From assembly GCA_025360015.1 (NCBI GenBank), contig JANYCZ010000070.1, forward strand, positions 37,983-101,982: a stretch of DNA of 64,000 bases, read 5' to 3'. The notes beneath the pieces were generated by a model, which ran no database searches, was not told the origin of the DNA, and saw nothing but the letters and a program-made list of their open reading frames with translations. Within the stretch, counting starts at the first letter, position 1. Every line of letters begins with the position of its first letter. Source of the DNA: Verrucomicrobiota bacterium (lineage in GTDB: Bacteria > Verrucomicrobiota > Verrucomicrobiia > Verrucomicrobiales > Verrucomicrobiaceae). This document shows, piece by piece, positions 35,036-43,877 of this stretch. Made by a program: the position numbers and the translations under genes.

Positions 35036-35122
35036 CGGACAGGGAGGGATTCGAACCCTCGGTACCGATTAAGGTACACACGCTTTCCAGGCGTGCTCGT
35101 TAGACCACTCTGACACCTGTCC
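35036..35122 (-). tRNA. tRNA-Ser (GGA)
   Basis: An 87-nt class II tRNA on the minus strand. The acceptor GGACAGG pairs with CCTGTCC, with discriminator G. The anticodon stem ACGC/GCGT holds loop CTGGAAA (anticodon GGA). A long variable arm (TGTACC...GGTACC) and T arm GGTTCGAATCC follow, as expected for serine tRNA. Confidence 0.95.
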
Positions 35123-35204
35123 AAATTCTTGCTCCGTGAAAGGAGAGCGCGGAAAGTGGCGCGCGCGAAGAAACAGGCAAGCGATTTTGCCCGCTCATTT
35201 CAAC

Positions 35205-35528
35205 TCAGTTCACCGGCTGCTCCGACTTCTTCCAGGCATGCACCACGTACGTGGAGGCGGAGGTGCCCAGAGCGGCGACGGCCTGCTCCTTCGTCAGCGT
35301 GGGGGAGGTGGAGGTGACGGTGACTTTTTGCGTGCCTGGTTTTTCCCCGGGGGCGATCTTGACCTGGGAGACGCCTTCCAGCTTGGTGAAGGAGGCGGTC
35401 ACATGGTCTTTGCAGGCAGCGCAGACCATGCCGGTCATTTCAGCGGTGTAGCTGACGGGGGCGTCTGCAGCCATGGCAGGCGCGGTGAACAGGGCGAGAA
35501 CGGCGAAAAAGAAAGCGGAGCGTGTCAT
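35205..35528 (-). CDS. Exported heavy-metal-associated (HMA) domain protein
   Basis: A 107-aa protein starting at ATG 35528. Signal peptide MTRSAFFFAVLALFTAPAMA is followed by an HMA fold with metal-binding GMVCAACKDHV (Cys36, Cys39). Such domains carry Cu(I), Hg(II) or Zn(II); a periplasmic location suggests a metal sponge or chaperone. No transporter is adjacent. Confidence 0.82.
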   Translation of the reverse strand: MTRSAFFFAVLALFTAPAMAADAPVSYTAEMTGMVCAACKDHVTASFTKLEGVSQVKIAPGEKPGTQKVTVTSTSPTLTKEQAVAALGTSASTYVVHAWKKSEQPVN

Positions 35529-35677
35529 GGGAAGCGATGGGGTAAAAAACATATACGCTGACTTTGTGCTTCCAAGTCCAAGTTTATGCGCGGATGAAAC
35601 GTTGAGTGGAAGATTTTCGCGGATAAAGAGTTTTCTTGCTCCCATTCGCGCTTTGCCGTGTGTATTTTTCCCAAACC

Positions 35678-36739
35678 ATGAAATTGACTCAACTCCTGCC
35701 TCTGCTGGCCGTGGTGCTGGCATCACCCGCTGGCGCGCAAACTCCCGCCGCCCCCATCACCGAACCTGTGGCACCTGAGTACAAGGTGGTGCTCACCCCG
35801 GCGCAAACCGAGCACATTCTCAAGGAACTGGACAAGGTGGAGACGCAGATCGGCAAGGGCAGGGGCTCCGTCTTCAGCGCGGCCATGGCGAAATTTCGTG
35901 AAGGCATGGCCAGTCCGGCCGCTGCCCTGTCCCTGTATCTGGAGTGCTACAAGCTGGAGCACTTTGACCGCAAGAATCTGAAGATGGCGGATTTCACGGA
36001 CTGGAAGAATAAAAACGAGGTGAAGCTGAAGGATGAAGACTTCAAGCGGGCGCTGTGGCTGCAACTGGAGTACCTCGTGCTGACGATTCAGGCCCAAGAG
36101 GCCGATGAACCTAAAAAGATGGGGCCGATCGTGACGGCTCTGCAGGCGTTTCTAGGGAAGGCGGTCACCGCCATTCAAGGCACCACGGTGCACTCCGCCT
36201 CTGGCGCGGTGACGGACAAGGATGCCAAAGGCGGGCGCAAAGGCGGCGGCAACGTGCCTGCGGGAGACATTCTGGGCACCCTGCGGCAGTCCGTGGCGGA
36301 TTCTGATTTTGCCAAGGCCTACTCGCTGGAAGATTTCCTGAAGCGTGAGGAATGGGAGTACCAGCCGCTGAATGTGAAGGGCATTTACGCCAACTTCATT
36401 TTCCCCTACTACCTCGCGGAAAAGCCAGCGGAACTGCCCGCCCAGTGGGATTCCCGCATCAATGCGGAGGTGGCCATGCGCAAGGCGCTCATGAGTGAGA
36501 CTGAGTACAGTGAATACAGCAAGGATGCCGGTCCGCGAATGCTGTGGGAAAAGAACAACTACCTCGTGGCCAATAACGTCACGGCAGTCAAAGCGCTGGC
36601 GGACATGCTGAAAGTGATCCAGACCTACCCCAGCCATCCGGACGCCATCAGCTGGCTGAAGGAATTTCGCGATCTCATCCAAAAAGTCTCCGAGCCGGGG
36701 ACGGCAGGACCTGTGGAAAAACCCGCTGGCGTGCAATAG
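35678..36739 (+). CDS. Exported hypothetical protein
   Basis: A 353-aa protein starting at ATG 35678 with signal peptide MKLTQLLPLLAVVLASPAGA. The mature part is mostly predicted helical (EYKVVLTPAQTEHILKELDK, FREGMASPAAALSLYLECYK), with a Gly/Lys-rich linker near residue 190 (KGGRKGGG). No family recognised. It ends 14 bp before the DgkA-type gene on the same strand. Confidence 0.7.
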   Translation: MKLTQLLPLLAVVLASPAGAQTPAAPITEPVAPEYKVVLTPAQTEHILKELDKVETQIGKGRGSVFSAAMAKFREGMASPAAALSLYLECYKLEHFDRKNLKMADFTDWKNKNEVKLKDEDFKRALWLQLEYLVLTIQAQEADEPKKMGPIVTALQAFLGKAVTAIQGTTVHSASGAVTDKDAKGGRKGGGNVPAGDILGTLRQSVADSDFAKAYSLEDFLKREEWEYQPLNVKGIYANFIFPYYLAEKPAELPAQWDSRINAEVAMRKALMSETEYSEYSKDAGPRMLWEKNNYLVANNVTAVKALADMLKVIQTYPSHPDAISWLKEFRDLIQKVSEPGTAGPVEKPAGVQ

Positions 36740-36753
36740 CCGGATCCACCCGC

Positions 36754-37122
36754 ATGTCCCGCTGGCTTGCCTCGGTGCTCCGCAGCTTTAGTCCCGCTCT
36801 GGCGGGGCTGGCATGGGCGCTGAAAACGCAGCGCAATCTCCAAGCGCACGCCATCGCTACGGTGCTGGTGGGTGTCCTGGGCCTCTGGCTGCGGCTGGAA
36901 GAGTGGGAGTGGTGTGTGGTGCTGCTGGCCGTGGGACTGGTGTGGGGTGCGGAACTGCTGAACACCGCACTGGAAGTGCTGGCGGATCGCGTCAGCAAAG
37001 AGTGGGAGGAGCCCATCCGCCGGGTGAAGGACACCGCGGCAGCAGCGGTGCTCATGGCTGCGCTGGCCGCGCTGGGCGTGGGGCTGGTGGTGTTCCTGCC
37101 GAAACTCTGGCGTTTGCTTTGA
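36754..37122 (+). CDS. DgkA-type diacylglycerol/undecaprenol kinase
   Basis: A 122-aa small integral membrane kinase with three membrane helices. RNLQAH and GAELLNTALEVLADR are the family signatures, with the catalytic Glu and Asn. VKDTAAAAVL forms the last conserved block. It phosphorylates diacylglycerol or undecaprenol for envelope lipid recycling; which one cannot be told from sequence. The first ~20 residues are not hydrophobic. Confidence 0.9.
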   Translation: MSRWLASVLRSFSPALAGLAWALKTQRNLQAHAIATVLVGVLGLWLRLEEWEWCVVLLAVGLVWGAELLNTALEVLADRVSKEWEEPIRRVKDTAAAAVLMAALAALGVGLVVFLPKLWRLL

Positions 37123-37219
37123 GAATATTCCGCCGCCGCCTTGACGCAGCGGAGCACACTCCTATGATGCGGCGCGTTCTCGCTCCCCTTCAAAAAAAAC
37201 TTTTACCGAATCACTCCCG

Positions 37220-38128
37220 ATGGCCATCCTCGTTGAAACCGACACTCGCATTCTTGTTCAAGGCATCACCGGAGATTTCGGCTCGCGCCACGCGAAGGCT
37301 TCCATCGACTACGGCACGCAGCTCGTGGCGGGCGTGACCCCCGGCAAGGGCGGTCAGATTTTCGAACACAATGGCAAAAAAGTGCCGGTGTTTGACACCG
37401 TCGCCGAAGCTGCCCGTGAAACCGGCGCAACCGTGAGCGTGATCTTTGTGCCGCCTCCCTTCGCCGCAGACGCCATCCTTGAAGGCATGGACGCCGGGCT
37501 CGATCTCGTCGTCGCCATTACCGAAGGCATCCCCGTCAACGATATGATCCGGGTCAAGGCCGCCATGAAAGGCAGCAAGACACGCCTCATCGGCCCGAAC
37601 TGCCCCGGCCTCGTCACCCCTGGCCACGGCGACAAATCCCATGGCGGCTGCCGCATCGGCATCGCCCCTGGTTACATTCACAAGCGGGGCAACGTCGGCG
37701 TCGTCAGCCGCTCCGGCACCCTCACCTATGAGGCCGTCTGGCAGCTCACCACCCGTGGTTACGGCCAGAGCACCTGCGTCGGCATCGGCGGAGATCCGGT
37801 GAACGGAACCAACCACCTCGACGTGCTCAAGATGTTCAACGACGATCCTGAGACGGAAGCCATCATCATGATTGGTGAAATCGGCGGCAACGCTGAAGTC
37901 GAGGCCGGACTCTGGGCCAAGGACCATTGCAAGAAGCCCATCGCTGCTTTCATCGCCGGAGCCACCGCGCCTCCCGGCCGCCGCATGGGTCACGCCGGAG
38001 CCATCATCGGTGGTGCAGACGACACCGCCGCCGCCAAGAAGAAGATCCTTGCCGAATGCGGCATCGCCGTTTCGGATTCTCCTGCGGACATGGCCGCCAC
38101 GCTGCTGAAGCGCTGGGGCAAGGCATGA
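37220..38128 (+). CDS. sucD: Succinyl-CoA synthetase alpha subunit
   Basis: A 302-aa TCA-cycle subunit. The CoA-binding N-terminus is [12 protein letters not shown], the catalytic phospho-His lies in [10 protein letters not shown], and [12 protein letters not shown] and [13 protein letters not shown] are signature stretches. The sucC partner is not adjacent, which is somewhat unusual. No clear Shine-Dalgarno is seen before ATG 37220. A terminator follows at 38150. Confidence 0.95.
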   Translation: MAILVETDTRILVQGITGDFGSRHAKASIDYGTQLVAGVTPGKGGQIFEHNGKKVPVFDTVAEAARETGATVSVIFVPPPFAADAILEGMDAGLDLVVAITEGIPVNDMIRVKAAMKGSKTRLIGPNCPGLVTPGHGDKSHGGCRIGIAPGYIHKRGNVGVVSRSGTLTYEAVWQLTTRGYGQSTCVGIGGDPVNGTNHLDVLKMFNDDPETEAIIMIGEIGGNAEVEAGLWAKDHCKKPIAAFIAGATAPPGRRMGHAGAIIGGADDTAAAKKKILAECGIAVSDSPADMAATLLKRWGKA

Positions 38129-38149
38129 TCTGAGGCCGGATTGGCATCG

Positions 38150-38176
38150 AACGACAGGCGCTCTTGTCTGTCGTTT
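38150..38176 (+). terminator. Terminator after sucD
   Basis: AACGACAG (38150-38157) and CTGTCGTT (38168-38175) form an 8-bp stem with a 10-nt loop, 22 bp after the sucD stop. A short T run follows. Confidence 0.65.
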
Positions 38177-38200
38177 AGTATGATGTGGCACCGCCTTCCA

Positions 38201-38225
38201 TTGGAGTGCGGTTGCGCAGCGGGAA
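38201..38225 (-). repeat. Partial copy of the dispersed REP-like element
   Basis: TTGGAGTGCGGTTGCGCAGC followed by GGGAA matches one end of the element at 63345-63411 base for base over more than 20 positions. The rest of that element is missing here. Confidence 0.7.
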
Positions 38226-38291
38226 ACAGCCAGTCTTCCGTTGTCCATGCAGCGAAGGAGGTGGGGCCAACGCTTCGGGCAGTTGCAAAAC

Positions 38292-38618
38292 TTATGACGG
38301 ATCGTCCGTGGGGTAGGCCGGCGGGCCGTACACGGTGAAGGCAAAAACCGTTTGGCTCTGCTCATTGATGAAGCGGTGCGGCACATTCGCGGGAATGGTC
38401 ACGCACTGGTTTTTAACCAGCGTGATGCGCTCTTCGCCGATCTCCGCAACGACTTCGCCTTCGAGGACGAGCACCACCTGATCGCTGTGAGGATGCGTGT
38501 TCGGTTCCTCCGAAGTGGCGGCTCCAAGAGCCAGCGTGAGCGTGGCGGTCTGCGTTCGACTTGTAGAGACCAGCAGATGGAATTCCTGGGTGGAATCCCG
38601 GATGTTTGCAACGTTCAT
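38292..38618 (-). CDS. Small cupin-fold protein
   Basis: A 108-aa single-domain cupin_2 protein. The first motif is THPHSDQVVLVLEGEV (two His, the usual Glu replaced by Asp) and the second is IPANVPHRFIN. It probably binds a metal or a small ligand. It stands alone and its function is unknown. Confidence 0.78.
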   Translation of the reverse strand: MNVANIRDSTQEFHLLVSTSRTQTATLTLALGAATSEEPNTHPHSDQVVLVLEGEVVAEIGEERITLVKNQCVTIPANVPHRFINEQSQTVFAFTVYGPPAYPTDDPS

Positions 38619-38820
38619 GCGGAGTCAGAAAAGGTCGAAGAAACACTGATGAATGCGGCCGTGGGAAGGCTTCCCATGGAGCGCGGGCTTTTAACCGGCT
38701 GTGTTTTCAACACGCGCATACCAGCTCGCATGCGTCAATGTTTCCGCGCGCGACAAAAGATGGCGCTCCATGGGTATATGTCAGGTGCCAGCGCATGATT
38801 TCACATGCACTGCGAGCGGA

Positions 38821-39000
38821 CTAGTAACTTGAACGCGTGGTGGTCTGCGTCGTTTGCGCCATGCCAGTGGTGGTGGGCACGGTTTCACGCGTCACGGTGG
38901 TGCTGGCAGGCTTGGGATGGCTCTCGATGGAGATGCAGGACGAGACAGTCAGCGATGCGAGGAGCGCCAGGGCGCCGAGGATGATGGAATGTGTTTTCAT
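38821..39000 (-). CDS. Tiny lipoprotein (59 aa)
   Basis: A 59-aa frame starting at ATG 39000 with a lipoprotein signal peptide (MKTHSIILGALALLASLTVS, then SC lipobox). The mature part is very Thr-rich (TTVTRETVPTTTG, TTQTTTRSS) and ends in Tyr. Likely an envelope lipoprotein. No family recognised. Confidence 0.7.
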   Translation of the reverse strand: MKTHSIILGALALLASLTVSSCISIESHPKPASTTVTRETVPTTTGMAQTTQTTTRSSY

Positions 39001-39127
39001 AACACCGGTTCATCGCGGGCAACTGCCTAGCCGCGTGTATCCAAATGGAACCTGTCATTCGCATCGGAGCACAAAAAAGCCTGGCATGCGACCTGTATAG
39101 GGTCACTTGCCAGGCCATGGAAGACGG

Positions 39128-39337
39128 TTAGTGGCAGTCGCACTTGCTGTCGCAGTTGTCCTTCATGTACCGTTTGATCTCGTCCTGAGATTCCCCGGTG
39201 CGCTTCTGGATGCGGCCGATGAGTTCGTCCGCCTTGCCTTCCGCAAATTGGAGGTCATCGTCGGTCAAATTGGCCCACTTTTGCTTGAGCTTGCCCTTCA
39301 GGATGTTCCAGTTGCCCTTGGTTTCGGTTGCAGTCAT
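39128..39337 (-). CDS. CsbD-family stress protein with Cys-rich tail
   Basis: A 69-aa protein starting at ATG 39337. WNILKGKLKQKWANLTDDDL and FAEGKADELIGRIQKRTG are the CsbD hallmark. CsbD proteins are abundant small stress proteins of unknown mechanism. The added end DNCDSKCDCH, with three Cys and a His, is not usual and could bind metal. Confidence 0.88.
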   Translation of the reverse strand: MTATETKGNWNILKGKLKQKWANLTDDDLQFAEGKADELIGRIQKRTGESQDEIKRYMKDNCDSKCDCH

Positions 39338-39481
39338 AACGTTAGGAGGTTGGTGGTTTGACCGTCTTAGTGACGGCAACCAAGAAATCGTCTCCTGCCG
39401 CACATTCCACCGTCAGGGGAATGGCCCATGCTTGAGTAGGGGGCAAATCAGTGGCAGTCCGCCTGAGCAAGCTCTTTGGGA

Positions 39482-39862
39482 TTAGCTCCAAAAGTGGAAC
39501 CATTGGTTGAGCCATCCTACCACGGCTGCGATGGAACCGATGACCAGGAGGCCTTCGGTGAAGAGACGCAGGCGTTCGCTGCGTTGTGCGCGGCGTTTGG
39601 CGATAGAGACTCGGCGCGGGCGCTGGGCTGGAGAGGCGAGGTCCATGGGCGGCACCATGTTGACATTGGCGAGACGGTGCTGGCGCTGAATGCGGGGCGC
39701 GTCGGTGATGAAGCACTCCAGACGGTGAATCTGGCTGTTCAGCTCATCTGCGCGCTTGGTCAGGTGGCGTGATTTACGCTGGGGAGATGCCTCCTCCTTC
39801 AATGCTTGGACGGGCTTGGGGCGGCATGAACGGACTTTGCGATTGCCAGAAAACATAGCCAT
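39482..39862 (-). CDS. Hypothetical C-tail-anchored basic protein
   Basis: A 126-aa protein. Residues 1-95 are very basic (RKVRSCRPKPVQALKEE, RPRRVSIAKRRAQRSERLRL) and the end (LLVIGSIAAVVGWLNQWFHF) is a single membrane helix. Its neighbour at 39905-40591 has the same tail-anchored layout. No family recognised. Confidence 0.6.
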   Translation of the reverse strand: MAMFSGNRKVRSCRPKPVQALKEEASPQRKSRHLTKRADELNSQIHRLECFITDAPRIQRQHRLANVNMVPPMDLASPAQRPRRVSIAKRRAQRSERLRLFTEGLLVIGSIAAVVGWLNQWFHFWS

Positions 39863-39904
39863 AAGAGCAAGAGGTGTGGGGTTCGCGAACGCAGGGTATT
39901 GAGA

Positions 39905-40591
39905 TCAGAACATCAGACGGATCAGAACGATGGCGACGATCACCGTGCCGATCAGCGGCAGGGTGAAGGCAAAGCCGCGACGCATCCAGGTTTGCAGGTC
40001 ATCCGCATTGCCGGTGAAAGCAGACGTCACTGGCGAATGAGCTTCATCGAGATTGACCTGGCCACCGGCGGACACGCCTTCTTGAGGGCCCATGACATGC
40101 AGACGGCGGATGCCCTTGGCGTAGTCGCCTTCGGCATCGTCGATGGCGGACAGTGCGCGGTCGAGTTCTTCACTCACCTGGGCGCGGTGCCACTTCTCGG
40201 GCTGCAGCGATTTCAAAATCTCCTGATGATGGCGGAATTCATCGTGAATGGCGGCGAGTTCTTCCACACGCTTCTGTGCATCGTAAAGTTCACGCTCAAC
40301 GAGGCTGGCGGAGCGGCCGATTTTTTCGACGAGATCGCGCTTCCCAGCTACGAACCGCTCCTGCTTGATGCGCAGGGCTTCGAGGTGCTGCTTCTGGCGT
40401 TCGATCTCCTCCTGCTGCCGACGCAGGTCCAGCAACTGCTCCTGCGCGGCTTTCACCTTGGAGTCCACATTTTCCAGCGAGGTGGCCACGGCGTGGCCAT
40501 CCATGAACTCGGGAGCATCTTCAAAGACGAGGAGGTTGTCCTCATGGTGACCGTTAACAGGGGCGAGAGCGGGTGCTTTGCGAGTGATCAT
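39905..40591 (-). CDS. Coiled-coil C-tail-anchored membrane protein
   Basis: A 228-aa protein starting at ATG 40591 (MITRKAPALAPV). Residues ~45-145 form a long coiled coil (VKAAQEQLLDLRRQQEEIER and following), and the C-terminus RGFAFTLPLIGTVIVAIVLI is a membrane anchor. It is 34 bp downstream of the permease gene on the same strand. Function unknown. Confidence 0.7.
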   Translation of the reverse strand: MITRKAPALAPVNGHHEDNLLVFEDAPEFMDGHAVATSLENVDSKVKAAQEQLLDLRRQQEEIERQKQHLEALRIKQERFVAGKRDLVEKIGRSASLVERELYDAQKRVEELAAIHDEFRHHQEILKSLQPEKWHRAQVSEELDRALSAIDDAEGDYAKGIRRLHVMGPQEGVSAGGQVNLDEAHSPVTSAFTGNADDLQTWMRRGFAFTLPLIGTVIVAIVLIRLMF

Positions 40592-40625
40592 GGGAGTACT
40601 GGAAATTATTTCCAGCATCCAAATA

Positions 40626-42347
40626 CTACAGATGCCTTAAGTATTCCAGATTTTTCGTCTGTCGTTTCGCAAAAAAGTAAGGGATCCCTCCAAAAACCAC
40701 GGTCAGCAAAGCCACTCCACCCAGAGCTGCCAGTTCCATCAGGCTGCTATAGCCCATGGTCAGAGCATCCTGCCGGAGATTTTGCCAGGAGGGAATCAGC
40801 AGCAGCACCATCCCGCCGACGATGTAAACAAAGCTGGCGATCAGGCAGACCGTGCCGCCAAAGCCGGAGACGATGCGTGCGGGATTTGATTCGCGGAAGT
40901 TCGGCACCAAGGCCCCGAGAGACAGTGCAAGGGAGGTGAGGCCATAGCTCATCATCAAAATGGAGGCGCTGAAAAACAGAATGCGTTTCCCCGGCAGGCC
41001 AAGGGAGAATCCCGAGACCACCACCAGCGTGACCATGATGAGCGCCAGCACACTCGCGCTGAGGCGGAGTTTCAGCGCCAGCACACGGTGCAAGGGCAGG
41101 GGAGACAATCCCAGAATCCACATCCGCTGACCCTCAAGGCTGAACTGAGGATAGATGAATCGCGTGGTCAGCGTGGACAACGCGAGGCAGCAGACGAGCA
41201 GGTTCAAATGGCTGACCACGGTGATCCAAAACGGACTCTGCAGGTCGTAGCCCAGCTTGCGCAGGTTCATGGAATAGATCAGCAGCAGGCCGAAGATGAT
41301 GGCCGACTGCCCCCACTGCACCGGCTCGCGCACAAAGGTGCGGACCTCCTTAACCAGCAGTGCGTAGGAAGGACGATCCAGCGCCAGAATGCGGCGCACC
41401 CATTGGCCGAAGCGTGCGGGTTTGGCAGCACGAGGCGCGGGCGTTTTGCTCTTTCGGCCAGCTCCCGGGTCCGCGCTCATGACGCGGTTCCACGCCGTGT
41501 AATAGAAAGCACCCGCGAACCGCGTGGTGATGAGGATGCTCATGAGAGCATGGGCCAGGAGCACAAGGTTGAAAAACACGGTGCGCTCAAAGATGCCGCG
41601 TCCGGCGGCCTGGATCGTCTCTGCCACCCAGGAGCTGGGCAGCAGCGGATGCATGCAGATTTCCGTGTGCTGCAGGATCTGGTTCAGGCTCGCGCTCAGA
41701 TCTCCCGAGTTCAGGGTCTCGACGCTCGTATGCCAGAAGGGCAGGGTTTGGATGAGGAGCACCGCCAGGCCTGCGGCCAAGGGCTTCCACATCCAGCGCC
41801 GTGCCCAGAGCACGAGGGCGATCAGCAGCCAGGTCGAAACATTCGCGGCGATCATCACCAGCGCCAGCAGCGCGGGCAGGACTACGAGCATGAATTTTCC
41901 ATCTGCCTTATAGACTTGCGCGAGGGCCAGCAGGATGGGCGTACTGAGCAGCAGCAGGCCCCAGCTTGCCAGCAGCATGCCCTCCAGCGTCTTCCACAGC
42001 ACCAGGCTGCGTGGTGGCAGCGGCAGCGCGATCTGCCACTCCATGTCCTTGCGCCGGAAGAGGCTCATGCCGGTGATGGTGGCATTGGAGATGACCAGCA
42101 TCACGAAGAAGAAAAAGAACAGCAGAAACACCAGCCGCTCCGTGAGCAGCGGGCCGATGAGCGGCAGCTTCATCATGAACTCCAGCCCCCGCGCCACCAG
42201 CAGGTACGCCGCCAGACTGTAGAGCCCCAGAAAACCTGCCACCGTCACGCTGAGCAGGCGGTTTTCACGCAGGCCGAAGCGCAGCTTGTGCCGCAGCATG
42301 CGCCCGTGTGAGCGGGCCAGCAGCCATGTGGCGGATGCGGTGGTCAT
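40626..42347 (-). CDS. ABC-2-type multi-pass membrane permease
   Basis: A 573-aa membrane protein with about 12 hydrophobic helices (LLSVTVAGFLGLYSLAAYLL, LVFLLFFFFFVMLVISNATI, LLLLSTPILLALAQVY). The FRRKDMEWQIALPLPPRSLV loop is the conserved cytoplasmic segment of ABC-2 exporters of this type. The ATP-binding partner is not in the neighbourhood seen here (the adjacent upstream gene is a beta-helix protein). Substrate unknown. Confidence 0.75.
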   Translation of the reverse strand: MTTASATWLLARSHGRMLRHKLRFGLRENRLLSVTVAGFLGLYSLAAYLLVARGLEFMMKLPLIGPLLTERLVFLLFFFFFVMLVISNATITGMSLFRRKDMEWQIALPLPPRSLVLWKTLEGMLLASWGLLLLSTPILLALAQVYKADGKFMLVVLPALLALVMIAANVSTWLLIALVLWARRWMWKPLAAGLAVLLIQTLPFWHTSVETLNSGDLSASLNQILQHTEICMHPLLPSSWVAETIQAAGRGIFERTVFFNLVLLAHALMSILITTRFAGAFYYTAWNRVMSADPGAGRKSKTPAPRAAKPARFGQWVRRILALDRPSYALLVKEVRTFVREPVQWGQSAIIFGLLLIYSMNLRKLGYDLQSPFWITVVSHLNLLVCCLALSTLTTRFIYPQFSLEGQRMWILGLSPLPLHRVLALKLRLSASVLALIMVTLVVVSGFSLGLPGKRILFFSASILMMSYGLTSLALSLGALVPNFRESNPARIVSGFGGTVCLIASFVYIVGGMVLLLIPSWQNLRQDALTMGYSSLMELAALGGVALLTVVFGGIPYFFAKRQTKNLEYLRHL

Positions 42348-42362
42348 GCGTCGGCGTCCCTG

Positions 42363-43724
42363 TTATTTGGTGCCGAGCACATTCTGCTCGATCACGTTGT
42401 CCTTGCCGCCGACGATGCTGAGGGATGGTTCCTTGCTACGCTTCGCTTCCTCACGGTCGTCGCGGAGGATGTTGCCCACGATCATGCTATTCGTCACCTG
42501 CTCCAGGCGCAGGGCGCTGCCGTCGGAATCCAGCACGCTGTTATGACTGATCTGCATCCGGTTACAGGACTCGATGTCCACCGCCGCGCGCTGCTTCCAC
42601 ACGCCGCTGACCACGTTGTTGCTGAACATGCCGTCTTCGCAGCGCTGGAAGACGACGCCGTTGTTCTCCGCGTTGGCGTTGCCATTGACGAGGTAGCGTG
42701 GATTGCGGTCAAAGTTGTTGCCGGTGACCACGACGTTGCCGCTGTCTGTCACGATGAGGTCATGCTGAAAGCCTTCCCAAAAAGTATTGCCGGTGATGGT
42801 CACTCCACGCGAGTCGCGCACCTCCACATTCACCTGCACATCACTGAAAACATTGCCGGTGATGGTCACATTCCCCTCACGCGTGTGCTCACGCCCGCCG
42901 CGCCGCAGCAGGGACTCATCTGTGCCGGAGCCGATGATGCGTACATTGGCGGAATCCGGCGACTTGTGCGTGTGCTGCAGCGTGCAGCCGGTGATCGTCA
43001 CCTCGCCGATGGAGCCGCCGCGTGAGTCGAGCATCACATTCGCGCTGGGCGGGCCGTCCTTGCCGTGATTGCCCTCGATGTCGCAGGTGCCGATGTGGAG
43101 ATTGCGCACATTGCCTCCCACGGAAACGACACCGCCACCCTCATTGTAGCTGATGTGGCTGCCCACGATGTTCGACTGGTGCAGATTCACATTGTCATAA
43201 AACACGCCGATGCCGGTATTGTGGTAGAAGTGACAGGCTGAGATCAGCACGTTGCGGTTGCGCGTGGACAAATGCACGGCGTGCCGGCATTCGCGAATGA
43301 CGACGCGGCTCAGGGTGATTTGCATCGTGCCCGTGGCCTCGATGCCATCCGCCTTATCATCCGCTCCCACGATTTCGATGCCGTCCACCATCGGCGTGCG
43401 CTGGCTTTCCCAAACGTCCGGCTTGAACGAATCCGGCGCCGCCGAACCTTCATGCGTGCCCACGAACTGCAGCGCCGGTCCTTCACCCGCCATGATCAGC
43501 CGCACCGTGCCGTCTCCGCTCAGCGCAGCAAAGCCCGTCTTCTTGAGGTCAATCTTCACCGTCTGCGTGAGCAGGTAGGTGCCCTTCGGCAGCTTCACGC
43601 TGCCGACCGTGTCAAACAGATGCTGTATCGCCGCGGTGTCATCCGACTTGCCATCACCCACGGGTTCCTGTGCCAGCGCGATACTTGCTGTGGTCAGCAG
43701 CAGAAGAAAAGATTTTGAGAACAT
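42363..43724 (-). CDS. Exported right-handed beta-helix protein (pectate-lyase-like)
   Basis: A 453-aa protein with signal peptide MFSKSFLLLLTTASIALA. The start GDGKSDDTAAIQHLFDTVG is the Pectate_lyase_3 entry motif. Then follow about ten rungs of parallel beta-helix (NVTITGNVFSDV, GVTITGNTFWEG, NVVVTGNNFDRNP). The fold is typical of polysaccharide lyases and GH28-type enzymes; the substrate cannot be told. It lies 15 bp upstream of the permease gene. Confidence 0.82.
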   Translation of the reverse strand: MFSKSFLLLLTTASIALAQEPVGDGKSDDTAAIQHLFDTVGSVKLPKGTYLLTQTVKIDLKKTGFAALSGDGTVRLIMAGEGPALQFVGTHEGSAAPDSFKPDVWESQRTPMVDGIEIVGADDKADGIEATGTMQITLSRVVIRECRHAVHLSTRNRNVLISACHFYHNTGIGVFYDNVNLHQSNIVGSHISYNEGGGVVSVGGNVRNLHIGTCDIEGNHGKDGPPSANVMLDSRGGSIGEVTITGCTLQHTHKSPDSANVRIIGSGTDESLLRRGGREHTREGNVTITGNVFSDVQVNVEVRDSRGVTITGNTFWEGFQHDLIVTDSGNVVVTGNNFDRNPRYLVNGNANAENNGVVFQRCEDGMFSNNVVSGVWKQRAAVDIESCNRMQISHNSVLDSDGSALRLEQVTNSMIVGNILRDDREEAKRSKEPSLSIVGGKDNVIEQNVLGTK

Positions 43725-43877
43725 TTGACCAGCCTAGCCGCCTGCCGGGGATTTCGTCAATTTGAAGCTGCCAAGGGTGTTGAGAAATCGTCTCAGACGC
43801 TGTGGCGGTGCAATCGCTTGAAACCCGCGCCTTCCACGCCACGTATCGACATCGCTGCTTCCCATTCCACCACTTTC

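Noticed and set aside
41088..42311. A 407-aa Gln/His/Arg-rich plus-strand frame opposite the permease
   Set aside because: Low-complexity antisense shadow; the minus strand encodes a clear membrane protein.
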